A stretch of 64,000 nt of DNA from assembly GCF_026342405.1 (NCBI RefSeq), contig NZ_JAPEMU010000001.1:5580001-5644000 (forward strand). Reading direction: 5' to 3'. The position numbers and the translations under genes were made by a program. The notes under the pieces were generated by a model, which saw only the letters and a program-made list of their open reading frames with translations, had not been told where the DNA came from and did not search any database. Below, piece by piece: positions 51,211 through 60,207 of this stretch; position 1 is the stretch's first letter; each line of letters begins with the position of its first letter. This DNA is from Kitasatospora sp. NBC_00240 (GTDB lineage Bacteria > Actinomycetota > Actinomycetes > Streptomycetales > Streptomycetaceae).

Positions 51211-51687
51211 ATGGGCAACCGAGCCGCCGCCTTCGCCACCGCCGTCCCCGTCGCCGCGCTGCCGCTGCCGGCGCGGGCCGATGCGACCGGATCGCCCGCC
51301 GTGCTCCAGGGAGACGTGCCGCGGTTGCCGGTCTGGTTCTTCGGCTTCGAGGCCGTCCTGGCCGCGGCCTTCGACATCATCAAGGCCTTCCCGCAGGCCT
51401 GGCCGGCGCTGCTGCTGGTCGGCCTGGTCAACATCACCGTCTCGCTGACCGTGCTGCGTGGCCGCCTCCGGCTGGCCAAGGCGCTCTGGCGCGGCAAGGG
51501 GACGCGCAGGGTGGCCGTCGGCCTGGTCGCGCTGCGGCTGGGCAGCCACCTGCTGCTCGGCGCGGTCGGTCTCGCGGTCACCTCCACCCTCGGCCATGTC
51601 GGCTTCGCCCTGGTGATGTCCGCCCTCACGGTCGGGCTGCTGGCCTGGACCCAGCGCACCGCCCTGCGTGCGCTCGGCGCCGTCTGA
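51211..51687 (+). CDS. Small membrane protein of unknown function
   Basis: A 158-residue protein with a hydrophobic N-terminus (AAFATAVPVAALPLPARADA, possibly a cleavable signal with Ala-x-Ala) and four or five further hydrophobic segments (WFFGFEAVLAAAFDIIKAF, ALLLVGLVNITVSLTVL, RLGSHLLLGAVGLAVTSTL, GFALVMSALTVGLLAW). A basic loop (RLAKALWRGKGTRR) lies in the middle. GGGGGA is ten bases before the ATG. I do not recognise the family. Confidence 0.7.
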   Translation: MGNRAAAFATAVPVAALPLPARADATGSPAVLQGDVPRLPVWFFGFEAVLAAAFDIIKAFPQAWPALLLVGLVNITVSLTVLRGRLRLAKALWRGKGTRRVAVGLVALRLGSHLLLGAVGLAVTSTLGHVGFALVMSALTVGLLAWTQRTALRALGAV

Positions 51688-51793
51688 GCCTTCCCCGGCC
51701 CTCCCCGGCCCGGCCCTCCCGTCGCCTCTCCGGCCCGTTCCGGGAGCCGCCGACCGCCGTGGCCGGACGGCGTGCCGTCGCCACCCGCTCCGG

Positions 51794-53692
51794 TCACCGC
51801 GCCACGGCCGCCACCGGCCGGCCGCGCAGCACCCAGGCGGCCGACAGGGCCGCGCACGGCACCGTGATCACCGCGGCCGCGCCCGCCACCACGCCGACGG
51901 TGCCCCAGGGCAGCGGGACGGGCGCACTCACTCCCAGCAGCGCCAGGGCCCCGTGCATCCCGGCCAGGTTGAGACCCGCCACCGCGCAGCCCAGCACCGT
52001 GCCGGCGGCCACCACCAGCAGCGACTCGGCCGTGACCAGCCCCACCACCTGCCCCCGGGTCGCCCCGGTCAGCCGCAGTACGGCCAGCTCCCGCCCGCGG
52101 TCGGTGGTCGCCATCACCAGCGTGTTGGCCAGTGCGATGCCGGTGTAGAGCAGGGCGAGGCCCAACACCAGCGCGCTGCGCAGCTGGGCCGTCCGGTTGT
52201 CGGCGGGGTAGGCGGCGGCGAGCCAGGCGTCCCGGGTGGCCACCGTCGCGCCGTGCGCCCGGGCCTGGGCGCGCAGGCGTTCGTCCGTCGCGGCCGGGTC
52301 GGCGCCGGGCAGCAGCCGCACGTCGACCCGGTCCACCCGGGCGCCCGGGGCGTTGCGCGCGGTGACGTACAGGCCGTTGTTGCCCATGCCGTCGCGCAGC
52401 ACGGCGGCGACCCGCAGGGTGGTCCGGCTGCCGTCGGGTCGGACCACCGGCACCCGCTGTCCGACGCCGTGCTGCGGCCACTCCTCGGGCAGCACGATGC
52501 CGTCGTCGTCGAGTGCGGCGACCGAGCCGGCCAGCACCGGCAGCCGGGACACCACGGCGAGCGCGGCCGGATCGGCCGTCCGGGCCTCGGCGGCGACCAC
52601 GGCGCCGTCCGGCTCGACCACCGACAGCCTGGTGCCGGCGGTGGGGGAGAGCACCAGGCCGGGAACGGCGCGTAGCGCGTCCAGCAGTCCGGTGCCGGCG
52701 GCGCCGGTGCCTCGGCCGGGCGTGACCACGTAGTCGGCCGCGCTCTGCGACCGGGCCTCGGCGGCCTTCGCCGCGCTCACCGTCTGCAGCGCTCCCGCGA
52801 GGGAGCCCGCCAGTGCGACGGAGACCAGGACCGGCGCCGCGATCGCGCCCGTCCGCCGCAGGCCCGCCGTCGCGCTCTCCCGGGCCAGCCGCCCCGCGTA
52901 GCGGGTCAGCCGGGCCGGCAGCCAGGCCAGCACGCGCAGCAGCGGGGGCGTAGTTACGGGGGTGAGCAGGGCGCAGGCGCTGATCAGCAGCATCGGCTGG
53001 GTGGTGTACGTCTTGCGGGCGAGCAGCCGGCCGGGGTCGGTGGCCAGTGCCGTGGCCACCACGGCGGCCGCGGTGACCAGCAGGCCGACGGCCCACACCC
53101 AGCGGCCGGCCGTCATCACGCCGGTGTCGACGTCGGCTTCCCGCAGGGCGTCCAGCGGTCCGATCCGGCCGGCCCGGCGGGCCGCGACGGCGACCCCGCC
53201 GAGGGCCACCAGCAGGCCGGTCGTGAAGGCGGCGTACAGCGGCCAGGAGGCGGTGCCGGCGGTGAAGCCGGGCGGGGCCATCCCGACCGCGACCAGCCGG
53301 CCGGCGAGCCGGGGCGCGCCGGCCCGGCCGGCCGCGCACCCGGCGGCGGAGGCGGCCACCCCGAGCAGCAGGGCTTCCGCCAGCACCGTCCGCCGGACCT
53401 GTGCGGGGGTGGCGCCGGCCAGCCGCAGCAGGCCGAGTTCCCGGCGGCGCTGCGCGACCACGTAGGCGTAGGTGGAGGCCACCACGAAGGCGGACACGAA
53501 GGTGCTCACGCCGCTCGCGGTGCCGAGGACGGCGTACAGCACGACGGCGTCCTCCCCCGGCGGCAGGGCGGGGACGCCGGCCAGCCCGAGCGTCATCGCG
53601 GCCGTCAGGGCGACGCCGAGGGCCAGCGCGACGAACGCCCCGGTCAGTGAAGTCCAGCGGGCCCGTAGCGACTTCAGGGCGATCCTTGTCAT
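51794..53692 (-). CDS. FtsX-like ABC transporter permease without adjacent ATPase
   Basis: A 632-residue permease with two FtsX-like domains (residues about 60-200 and 500-630), each with membrane helices and the typical LLRLAGATPAQVRR and VLRLTGATRGQVVGL motifs, and a large extracellular region between. Such MacB/LolC-like permeases usually work with an ATPase for antibiotic or lipid export, which is absent here. The ATG at 53692 with GAGGG upstream is chosen; another ATG lies at 53698. It is divergent from a two-component system, a common pairing for peptide- or envelope-stress-responsive transporters. Confidence 0.88.
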   Translation of the reverse strand: MTRIALKSLRARWTSLTGAFVALALGVALTAAMTLGLAGVPALPPGEDAVVLYAVLGTASGVSTFVSAFVVASTYAYVVAQRRRELGLLRLAGATPAQVRRTVLAEALLLGVAASAAGCAAGRAGAPRLAGRLVAVGMAPPGFTAGTASWPLYAAFTTGLLVALGGVAVAARRAGRIGPLDALREADVDTGVMTAGRWVWAVGLLVTAAAVVATALATDPGRLLARKTYTTQPMLLISACALLTPVTTPPLLRVLAWLPARLTRYAGRLARESATAGLRRTGAIAAPVLVSVALAGSLAGALQTVSAAKAAEARSQSAADYVVTPGRGTGAAGTGLLDALRAVPGLVLSPTAGTRLSVVEPDGAVVAAEARTADPAALAVVSRLPVLAGSVAALDDDGIVLPEEWPQHGVGQRVPVVRPDGSRTTLRVAAVLRDGMGNNGLYVTARNAPGARVDRVDVRLLPGADPAATDERLRAQARAHGATVATRDAWLAAAYPADNRTAQLRSALVLGLALLYTGIALANTLVMATTDRGRELAVLRLTGATRGQVVGLVTAESLLVVAAGTVLGCAVAGLNLAGMHGALALLGVSAPVPLPWGTVGVVAGAAAVITVPCAALSAAWVLRGRPVAAVAR

Positions 53693-53755
53693 CCTCATGC
53701 CCTCAAGGCAACCGGCCGGGGCCGGCTGCCGCACCAGCCCTGGACCCCGTCCCGA

Positions 53756-53775
53756 CGGTAGGGCCTGCCCTACCG
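53756..53775. promoter_or_regulatory. Perfect palindrome in the permease/two-component intergenic region
   Basis: CGGTAGGGCCTGCCCTACCG has 9-base arms around a central CT. It lies about 65-85 bases upstream of both the permease and the histidine kinase gene. A LuxR-type response regulator dimer could bind it and control both directions. Confidence 0.65.
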
Positions 53776-53848
53776 CCCCGGGCGGCCCGGCGGCCTAGGG
53801 TTCCGAGGGGAGCACCGGCGGCGGGCGGGGCGGAGCGCGGGGGAGCGG

Positions 53849-55141
53849 ATGGACACCGGTACGGCCTGGCAGGCGCTGCGGCGCCCCGGCCTCCTGCGCA
53901 CCCGCTGGCCCTGGCGGGCGGCCGGGTACCTGCTGCTGAGCGGCTCGGCCGGACTGCTGATGGGCACCGGGCTGTTGCTCTGCGGGACCATCGCCGGGGT
54001 GCTCGCCCTGGTGCTGGTGGGCCTGCCGCTGCTGGCGGCGCTCGCGCTGGCGGGGGTGCCCTTCGCGGCGCTGGAGCGGCGGTTGCTGCGACTGGTCGAC
54101 CGGACGCCGGTGGCGGCCCCGCACCGGGAGCCGGCCAGGCCGGGGCTGGCCGCCTGGCTCCGGGTGCGTTTCCAGGAGCGGGCGACCTGGCGGGAGTTGG
54201 GGCACGCGGCGCTGGCGGGGTTCGTCCTGTGGCCGGTCGACCTGGTGGCGGTCGGCTTCGTGCTGGTCGTACCGGGCCAGCTGATCGCCTCGCCGCTGCT
54301 GCTCGCGCTGGACGGCGAGCAGGTGAACGTCCTGAAGGTCTGGCAGGTCGAATCGCCCATGCTCACCGCCGTGTCGGCGGTCGGCGGGGTGCTGCTGCTG
54401 GCCGGGCTGGCCTATCCGCTGACGGCGCTGGCGGCGGGCCGGGCGGCGCTCACCCGGATGCTGCTGGAGCCCACCGGGCAGGAGCTGCGGATCGGCGAAC
54501 TGGTCAGTTCCCGGGCGCGGCTGGTGGACGCCTTCGAGGCCGAGCGGCGCCGGATCGAGCGGGACCTGCACGACGGCGCCCAGCAGCGCCTGGTCGCCCT
54601 GTCGATGTCCCTGGGGCTGGCCCGGCTGGACGCGCCGCCCGGCGGGCCGCTGGCCGGCCGGCTCGCCGAGGCTCAGCGCGAAGCGGTGGAAGTCCTGGCC
54701 GAACTAAGGGAGTTGATCAACGGGATCCACCCGCAGGTGCTCACCGACCGCGGGCTGCCGGACGCCTGCGCCGATGTCGCCGATCGGTCCCCCGTCCCGG
54801 TGGTGGTGGCCTTCGACCTGCCCGGCCGGTTGCCGGCGGCGATCGAGTCGGCCGGGTGGTTCGCGGTCTGCGAGGCGCTGGCGAACGTCGCCAAGCACAG
54901 CGGCGCCCGCGGTGCCCGGGTCGACGGGCGTTACGCTGGCGGCCTGTTGACGATCGAGGTACGGGACGACGGGGTGGGCGGCGCCGACCCGGCCGGGGGC
55001 AGCGGGCTGACCGGGCTGGCCGACCGGGTGTCGGTGGTCGACGGCACGCTGACGGTGAGCAGCCCGCCCGGTGGCCCGACCCTGCTGCGCGTGGAGATCC
55101 CTTGCACCCCGAGCCCGCCCTGCACCCCGAGCCCGCCCTGA
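53849..55141 (+). CDS. NarL-type sensor histidine kinase
   Basis: A 430-residue membrane kinase. Hydrophobic helices lie in residues 25-75 and 110-200. The phosphoacceptor His241 is in RRRIERDLHDGAQQRL, and the ATPase domain has NVAKHSGA, RDDGVGG and GSGLTGLADR. The C-terminus ends in two Cys-Thr-Pro-Ser-Pro-Pro units encoded by an 18-bp repeat that also forms the start of the response regulator gene, which overlaps by 40 bases. GGGGGAG precedes the ATG. Confidence 0.92.
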   Translation: MDTGTAWQALRRPGLLRTRWPWRAAGYLLLSGSAGLLMGTGLLLCGTIAGVLALVLVGLPLLAALALAGVPFAALERRLLRLVDRTPVAAPHREPARPGLAAWLRVRFQERATWRELGHAALAGFVLWPVDLVAVGFVLVVPGQLIASPLLLALDGEQVNVLKVWQVESPMLTAVSAVGGVLLLAGLAYPLTALAAGRAALTRMLLEPTGQELRIGELVSSRARLVDAFEAERRRIERDLHDGAQQRLVALSMSLGLARLDAPPGGPLAGRLAEAQREAVEVLAELRELINGIHPQVLTDRGLPDACADVADRSPVPVVVAFDLPGRLPAAIESAGWFAVCEALANVAKHSGARGARVDGRYAGGLLTIEVRDDGVGGADPAGGSGLTGLADRVSVVDGTLTVSSPPGGPTLLRVEIPCTPSPPCTPSPP

Positions 55142-55845
55142 ACCCCGAGCCCGCCGCGAGCCCCGTACCTTCGGGCGGCCCGTCCGACAGCCCGCAGGGT
55201 GGTCTGCGGGTGGTCCTCGCCGAGGACGCGGTGCTGCTCCGGGAGGGCCTGATCGGCCTGCTGGGCCGCTTCGGCCACCGGGTGGTGGCGGCCGTCGGCG
55301 ACGCCGAGGCGCTGCGGGCGGCCGTCGAGGCGCACCGGCCGGACATCGTGGTCACGGACGTCCGGATGCCGCCGGGGCAGAGCGACGAAGGCCTGCGGGC
55401 GGCCGTCGCCCTGCGCGAGCGGTGGCCCGGCCTGCCGGTGCTGGTGCTCAGCCAGTACGTCCAACGCTCGTACGCAGCTGAGCTGTTGGACTCCGGCGAC
55501 GGCTCCGGGGTCGGCTACCTGCTGAAGGACCGGGTCGGCCAGGTGGAGGAGTTCCTGGAAGCGGTCGCCGTGGTGGCCGGCGGCGGCACCGTCGTCGACC
55601 CCGAGGTGGTCCGCCAGCTCCTGCGCCGCCGCCGGGACCCGCTGGAGCGGCTCACCCCGCGCGAGCGGGAGGTGCTGGGCCTGATGGCCGAGGGCCGGTC
55701 GAACGCCTCGATCTGTCGCGAGCTCGTGGTCTCCGAGGCCGCGGTGGGCAAGCACATCGGCAACATCCTGGCCAAACTCGACCTGCCGCCGGCCGTGGAG
55801 TCGCACCGCCGGGTGCTGGCGGTGCTGGAGTTCCTGCGGAGCTGA
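55102..55845 (+). CDS. NarL/LuxR-family response regulator
   Basis: A 247-residue regulator if started at TTG 55102, which has GGAG five bases upstream. Its first 36 residues are then a Pro/Ser-rich lead derived from the 18-bp repeat. GTG at 55210 is an alternative start that trims to the receiver domain. The receiver has VVLAEDAVLL and the phosphoacceptor Asp (residue 86) in VVTDVRMPPG. The C-terminal HTH (LTPREREVLGLMAEGRSNAS) is typical. Partner of the preceding kinase; likely controls the divergent permease gene through the palindrome at 53756. Confidence 0.9.
   Translation: MHPEPALHPEPALNPEPAASPVPSGGPSDSPQGGLRVVLAEDAVLLREGLIGLLGRFGHRVVAAVGDAEALRAAVEAHRPDIVVTDVRMPPGQSDEGLRAAVALRERWPGLPVLVLSQYVQRSYAAELLDSGDGSGVGYLLKDRVGQVEEFLEAVAVVAGGGTVVDPEVVRQLLRRRRDPLERLTPREREVLGLMAEGRSNASICRELVVSEAAVGKHIGNILAKLDLPPAVESHRRVLAVLEFLRS
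55103..55156 (+). repeat. 18-bp tandem repeat at the kinase/regulator junction
   Basis: TGCACCCCGAGCCCGCCC is repeated exactly at 55103 and 55121, and a third copy at 55139 differs at two bases. The first difference changes TGC to TGA and supplies the stop codon of the histidine kinase gene. In the regulator frame the same DNA codes for His/Asn-Pro-Glu-Pro-Ala-Leu units. Confidence 0.85.
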
Positions 55846-55857
55846 CCCGGCCCCGGG

Positions 55858-56418
55858 TCACTCCGGCCGGCCGACGGCCTCCCGGAGCTTGCGGAACTCC
55901 GCCGCCAGCGCGTCCAGGGTGTAGTGCGCGTTCAGGCCGCTGGGGTTGGGCAGCACCCACACCTCGGTGTCGCCGAGCCCCTCCGGCCGGCGCCCCACCG
56001 TGGCGCGCGGCTGCCCGAAGGCCGTCCGGTAGGCGCCGATGCCCAGCACCGCGAGGGCGCGCGGGCGCAGCCGGGCGACGCGTTCGGCGAGGGCGGCGCC
56101 GCCCTCCAGCAGCTCGGCCCGGGTGAGCTCGTCGGCCTTGGCGGTGGTGCGAGCGGCGACGTTGGTGATGCCGAGGCCCAGGTCGAGCAGCTGGTCCTGC
56201 TCGTCGGGCCGCAGCTGGCGGGGGGTGAAGCCGGAGCGGTGCAGGGCCGGCCAGAAGCGGTTGCCGGGGCGGGCGAAGTGCCGGCCGGTGGCGCCGGACC
56301 ACAGGCCCGGGTTGATGCCGCAGAAGAGCACGGTGAGTCCGGGCCCGGCGACGTCGGGGATGGTCGCGTCCTGGGCGGCGGCGAGCTGTTCGGCGGTGGG
56401 GCGGGAGGAGGTCGGCAC
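55858..56418 (-). CDS. mug: Mismatch-specific uracil/thymine DNA glycosylase (Mug/TDG type)
   Basis: A 186-residue DNA glycosylase that removes uracil or thymine mispaired with guanine. The active-site motif is VLFCGINPGLWSG and the DNA-intercalating motif is LPNPSGLNAHY. GTG 56418 gives a normal length; a longer frame is open to 56580 but Gly/Arg-rich. No strong ribosome site is seen. Confidence 0.9.
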   Translation of the reverse strand: MPTSSRPTAEQLAAAQDATIPDVAGPGLTVLFCGINPGLWSGATGRHFARPGNRFWPALHRSGFTPRQLRPDEQDQLLDLGLGITNVAARTTAKADELTRAELLEGGAALAERVARLRPRALAVLGIGAYRTAFGQPRATVGRRPEGLGDTEVWVLPNPSGLNAHYTLDALAAEFRKLREAVGRPE

Positions 56419-56548
56419 CCGCCCAGTCTGCCTGCCCGGCCGGTCTGCCGGCCGGGATCGTCCGTTCTCGCCCGCCCCACCCGGTCCGCCGCTGCTCGTC
56501 CCGTCCCCGCCCCGCCCTGCCCCCCCGGCCCGCCCCGCCCCGGCCCGG

Positions 56549-57853
56549 TCAGGGCAGGCCCAGCCGGGCGGCGAGCGCACGCACCGGCAGCAGGTCCGCG
56601 GGCTGCCTGACGTGGGCCTCCGCGTCCAGCAGCACCAGCCGGGCCTGCTCGGCGACGGCGGCCCGGCGGGCCGGGGCGGTGACGGTGGCGGCGGCGTCCC
56701 CGAGCAGCCGCAGCAGGGCCAGGCAGACGGCCGGTTCGGCGCAGCCGTACCGGCGGATCTGGCCGCAGGCGAGGTCGAGGTACTCGGCGTACCGGTGGCC
56801 GGCCGCGCTCACCCGCAGCCGGCCGTCCGCGTCGGTGAAGCCCTCGTCGCCCAGCGGGCGGGCACCGAGCGGGCAGAGCACGGTGGCGAGCCGGTCGAGC
56901 ACCTGGACGGCGCTGTACGGGTCGTTGATCGCGGGCGACAGGGTCCGCAGGCCGATGTCGACGAGCTGGCGCATCCCGAAGGCGGTGTCCTGCTGGAGGG
57001 TGCGTTCCGGGCCGACGGCCACCGCCTGGTGCAGCGCGCGGGCGAGCGCGGCCCGGTCCGCGACCGGTCCGCCGGAGCGGGACCAGGCCAGTGCCAGCGG
57101 CTCGACCCCGGCCACCACGTGGTCACCGACCCGGGCGGTCACGGCGACCACCGCGTCCTGGCGAACCGCCTCCTCCAGCAGCCGCTCCGGGTGGAAGGTC
57201 TGCAGGTAGCCGGAGTGCGGCGAGTGGAGCACGACCGCACCGGGCGGCGGGTCCGGGCCCGAGCCGTCCTGGGCGGCGGCCGCGGCGGCGGGCGGGGGCA
57301 GGCCCCGGACGGTGTTGCGCGCCACGGTGTTCATCACGGTGTCGATCCGGATCGAGTGCGCCACGTGGTGCACGAAGTAGACGAGCATGCCGAGGCTGAC
57401 GAAGACCAGCACGATCGCACCGGTGACCGCGATCCGGGGGAAGTCCTCGTCCGCCGCGTCGGCGGTGCCGACGGTGTAGAGCCCCGCGGTGCTGTAGGCG
57501 AAGGTGGCGACGAAGACGGCCAGCACCACCTGGTTGGGCCGGTCGCGCAGGAAGTTGCGCAGCAGCCGGGGCGAGAACTGGGTGGAGGCCACCTGCAGCG
57601 CGACGATGGTCAGGCCGAGGACCAGCGCGATCACCGTCACCATGGTGGCGCTGATCGCGGTCAGGACGTCCCGGGCGTCGGCGGCGGTGCCGGCGAAGGC
57701 CAACGAGTGCAGCGGCGAGGAGTCCGGGACCCGTACCCGCGACAGCGTGCCGCCCGCGAGCAGGGCCAGCGCCACGGCGACCAGGGGCAGGACCCACAGG
57801 GCGCCGCGCAGGTACTCGCCGAGGGCCTCGCCCCGGGCCCGGATCGGACGCAT
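56549..57853 (-). CDS. DUF2254 membrane protein
   Basis: A 434-residue protein of the DUF2254 family. Four N-terminal helices (ALWVLPLVAVALALLAGG, MVTVIALVLGLTIVALQVAS, VVLAVFVATFAYSTAGLY, GAIVLVFVSLGMLVYFVHHV) are followed by a large soluble domain with HSPHSGYLQTFHPERLL and TLSPAINDPYSAVQVLDRL, both family hallmarks. Function is unknown. The ATG at 57853 has GGGAGG upstream. Confidence 0.9.
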   Translation of the reverse strand: MRPIRARGEALGEYLRGALWVLPLVAVALALLAGGTLSRVRVPDSSPLHSLAFAGTAADARDVLTAISATMVTVIALVLGLTIVALQVASTQFSPRLLRNFLRDRPNQVVLAVFVATFAYSTAGLYTVGTADAADEDFPRIAVTGAIVLVFVSLGMLVYFVHHVAHSIRIDTVMNTVARNTVRGLPPPAAAAAAQDGSGPDPPPGAVVLHSPHSGYLQTFHPERLLEEAVRQDAVVAVTARVGDHVVAGVEPLALAWSRSGGPVADRAALARALHQAVAVGPERTLQQDTAFGMRQLVDIGLRTLSPAINDPYSAVQVLDRLATVLCPLGARPLGDEGFTDADGRLRVSAAGHRYAEYLDLACGQIRRYGCAEPAVCLALLRLLGDAAATVTAPARRAAVAEQARLVLLDAEAHVRQPADLLPVRALAARLGLP

Positions 57854-58002
57854 CGGCACCTCCCGCAGCGGGTCCTCCCATCGTGACCCATGGCGCCGGG
57901 GCGGACATCTCCGCGGCGGGGCACCGGTGCCGTCGGCAGGCCGGTCTCAGCCCGGGGCGCCCGCCTGAGTCCCGCCGCCGCGGGCCCGGCCGGCGCGTGG
58001 GT

Positions 58003-58989
58003 TCAGGCCCCCGCCGGTACCCCGGCGCGCCGCTCCCGCCGCTCCCGCCGGGCCCGTAGGAACCGGTCCAGCGCGAACCAGACCCCGGCGGCGTAGGCCC
58101 AGCCGACCAGGATGTCGATGATGAAGTGCTCGGCGCCGTAGACCAGGACGAAGGCCATCGCCAGCGGGTAGGCGGCCAGCAGCACCCGGGCCGGCCGGTT
58201 CGCCGTCCGCCAGAAGAACACCGCGAGCAGCATCGGGTAGGCGGCGTGCAGCGAGGGCATCGCGGCGACGTCGTTGGCGAACTGGCTGCCGTTCTCGAAG
58301 ATCGACCCGGCCCTGGGCATCCCGCTGGAGTTCAGCAGGTCCTGCACGACCCGGGTGACGGCCGGCATGTGGCCCTCCAGGGAGGTCAGCCAGGGCGGGT
58401 CGGCCGGGTAGAGGATGTAGGTGGCGAAGCCGACGTAGGTGAGCAGGACGTAGCCGCCCAGCAACTGCCGGAACCGGCCGTGGTCGCGCCGCCAGAGCAC
58501 CGCGAGCGTCACGAAGATCACGAAGAAGTGCGACATGTAGACCGCGACGCCGGCGTAGTCGTACCAGCGCGGCCGCCCCGGGTGGTACAGCCACTCCTGC
58601 AGCCGGACCGTCCAGGTCTCGCCGCCGCCGAGGAAGGTGTCGATGCTCAGCTGCGGCTCGAACCGCACCGGCCACGGCGTGTGCGCCCCGTACCCGCGCA
58701 GCAGCGAGTAGACCCAGACCACGGCCATCACCGGGACCCAGTCGCGCAGCACCAGCAGGGACCCGCGCAGGCCGCGGCCGCTGTGCAGGGAGGCCGCGAC
58801 CAGCGCGCCGATCAGGCAGCAGAACACCACGTCGTTGGCGTACGGGAGCCCGTTCTCGTCCACGTACCAGGCCAGCACGCCGAAGTAGACCGGCCAGGCC
58901 AGCAGACGCAGCCGGGCGGCGCCCCGCCGGGCGCGCAATGCCCTGTCGGTCTTCTTGTCGGGCGGCGCGGGGCGGAGCAAGTCGGTCAT
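58003..58989 (-). CDS. PAP2-type membrane phosphatase/lipid synthase
   Basis: A 328-residue membrane protein with about six helices. The PAP2/inositol phosphorylceramide synthase-like motif is split as MPSLHAAYPML and YGAEHFIIDILVGWAYA, which carry the catalytic His and Asp residues. The segment GFATYILYPADPPW is typical of the InPS-like branch. It may hydrolyse lipid phosphates or transfer a phospho-alcohol in glycerolipid or phosphoinositide metabolism. It is a separate unit from the peptidase genes upstream, with 69 bases between. Confidence 0.88.
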   Translation of the reverse strand: MTDLLRPAPPDKKTDRALRARRGAARLRLLAWPVYFGVLAWYVDENGLPYANDVVFCCLIGALVAASLHSGRGLRGSLLVLRDWVPVMAVVWVYSLLRGYGAHTPWPVRFEPQLSIDTFLGGGETWTVRLQEWLYHPGRPRWYDYAGVAVYMSHFFVIFVTLAVLWRRDHGRFRQLLGGYVLLTYVGFATYILYPADPPWLTSLEGHMPAVTRVVQDLLNSSGMPRAGSIFENGSQFANDVAAMPSLHAAYPMLLAVFFWRTANRPARVLLAAYPLAMAFVLVYGAEHFIIDILVGWAYAAGVWFALDRFLRARRERRERRAGVPAGA

Positions 58990-59058
58990 ACAGGGTGAAG
59001 CTAGCAACGCTTTCTTGGAGAATTCTTGGGATCGCCGGTCATGTCACCCAGCTAGCGG

Positions 59059-60207
59059 TCAGCTGACGCACTGCAGTTCGTGCGGGGTGTTGTTGAACCG
59101 GCGGCCGGCCCGGTCGGTCACGGTGACGATGTCCTCGATCCGGACGCCGAAACGCCCCGGGAGATAGATCCCCGGTTCGATCGAGAAGCACATGCCCGGC
59201 ACCAGCCGCTGCCGTTCGCCCTCGACCATGTACGGCGGCTCATGGGTGGTGATCCCGATGCCGTGGCCGGTGCGGTGGATGAAGTACTCCCCGTACCCGG
59301 CCTCGGTGATCACCCGCCGGGCCACCCGGTCGATCTCCTGGCACTCCACGCCCGGCCGGACCGCCTCGAAGGCCAGCTGCTGGGCGCGGCGCACCACGTC
59401 GTGGACCTCCTGCACCTCGGCGGGCACCTCGGTGCCGACGTACACCGTGCGGGTGGTGTCGGAGCCGTAGCCGTCCTTGAGCCCGCCGAAGTCGAGCACC
59501 ACGGTGTCACCCGTACGGATGACCCGGTCGTCGGCCTCGTGGTGCGGGTCGGCGCCGTTCGGACCCGATCCGACCACGGTGAAGTCGACCTGGCTGTGCC
59601 CGTAGTGGATGAGCAGCGCGCTGAGGTCGGCGGCCACGTCGCTCTCCCGCCGGCCGGCGAACTCCACCTCCAGGATCCGCCGGTACGCGGCGTCGGCGGC
59701 GCCCCCGGCGGCGGCCAGCCGTTCCAGCTCGTCGGTGTCCTTGACGGCCCGCAGCATCGGCAGCGCGGCGGTGAGCGAGGTCCAGCCGCTGCGTGGCAGG
59801 GCGGACTGCAGGCCGAGCAGGTGCATCGCCCAGGCCGAGTCGGAGACGCCGTACCGCCCGCCGGCGTCCAGCAGCGGGACGGCGCTCGCGTACGGGTCCT
59901 CGCCGTCCGACCAGTCGACCAGCCGCAGCCCGGGCACGCCGGGGGCCTTCTCGGCGTCCGGCCGCTCCAGCTTGGGCACCACCAGGGCCGGCTCCCGCCC
60001 GGTGGTGAGGACCAGTGCGGTCAGCCGCTCGGTGATCGCGGTGGGCCGGTAGCCGCAGAGGTACTCCAGGTCCGGGCCGGGGGCGATGACCAGGCCGGCC
60101 AGGCCGGCGGCGGTGGCGTCGGCGGTGGCGCGGTCCATCCGCGCCCGGTAGTCCTGCTGGGTGAACGGCCGGGGTGCGGGCGTCCCGCTCTCCTGGGGGG
60201 CGGTCAC
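59059..60207 (-). CDS. Xaa-Pro aminopeptidase/dipeptidase (M24)
   Basis: A 382-residue pita-bread-fold metallopeptidase that cleaves N-terminal or dipeptide Xaa-Pro bonds. All five metal ligands are visible: two Asp in VLDFGGLKDGYGSDTTRT, His in HRTGHGIG, Glu in SIEPGIYLPG and Glu in GVRIEDIV. The N-terminal creatinase-like domain is complete. Its GTG start overlaps the stop of the M20 peptidase gene by four bases, so both are made together and probably finish peptide breakdown. Confidence 0.92.
   Translation of the reverse strand: MTAPQESGTPAPRPFTQQDYRARMDRATADATAAGLAGLVIAPGPDLEYLCGYRPTAITERLTALVLTTGREPALVVPKLERPDAEKAPGVPGLRLVDWSDGEDPYASAVPLLDAGGRYGVSDSAWAMHLLGLQSALPRSGWTSLTAALPMLRAVKDTDELERLAAAGGAADAAYRRILEVEFAGRRESDVAADLSALLIHYGHSQVDFTVVGSGPNGADPHHEADDRVIRTGDTVVLDFGGLKDGYGSDTTRTVYVGTEVPAEVQEVHDVVRRAQQLAFEAVRPGVECQEIDRVARRVITEAGYGEYFIHRTGHGIGITTHEPPYMVEGERQRLVPGMCFSIEPGIYLPGRFGVRIEDIVTVTDRAGRRFNNTPHELQCVS

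Noticed and set aside
53401..55101. Continuous plus-strand frame leading into the response regulator
   Set aside because: Arg/Gly/Ala-rich out-of-frame translation of the permease and kinase genes; only the part after 55102 has receiver and HTH motifs.
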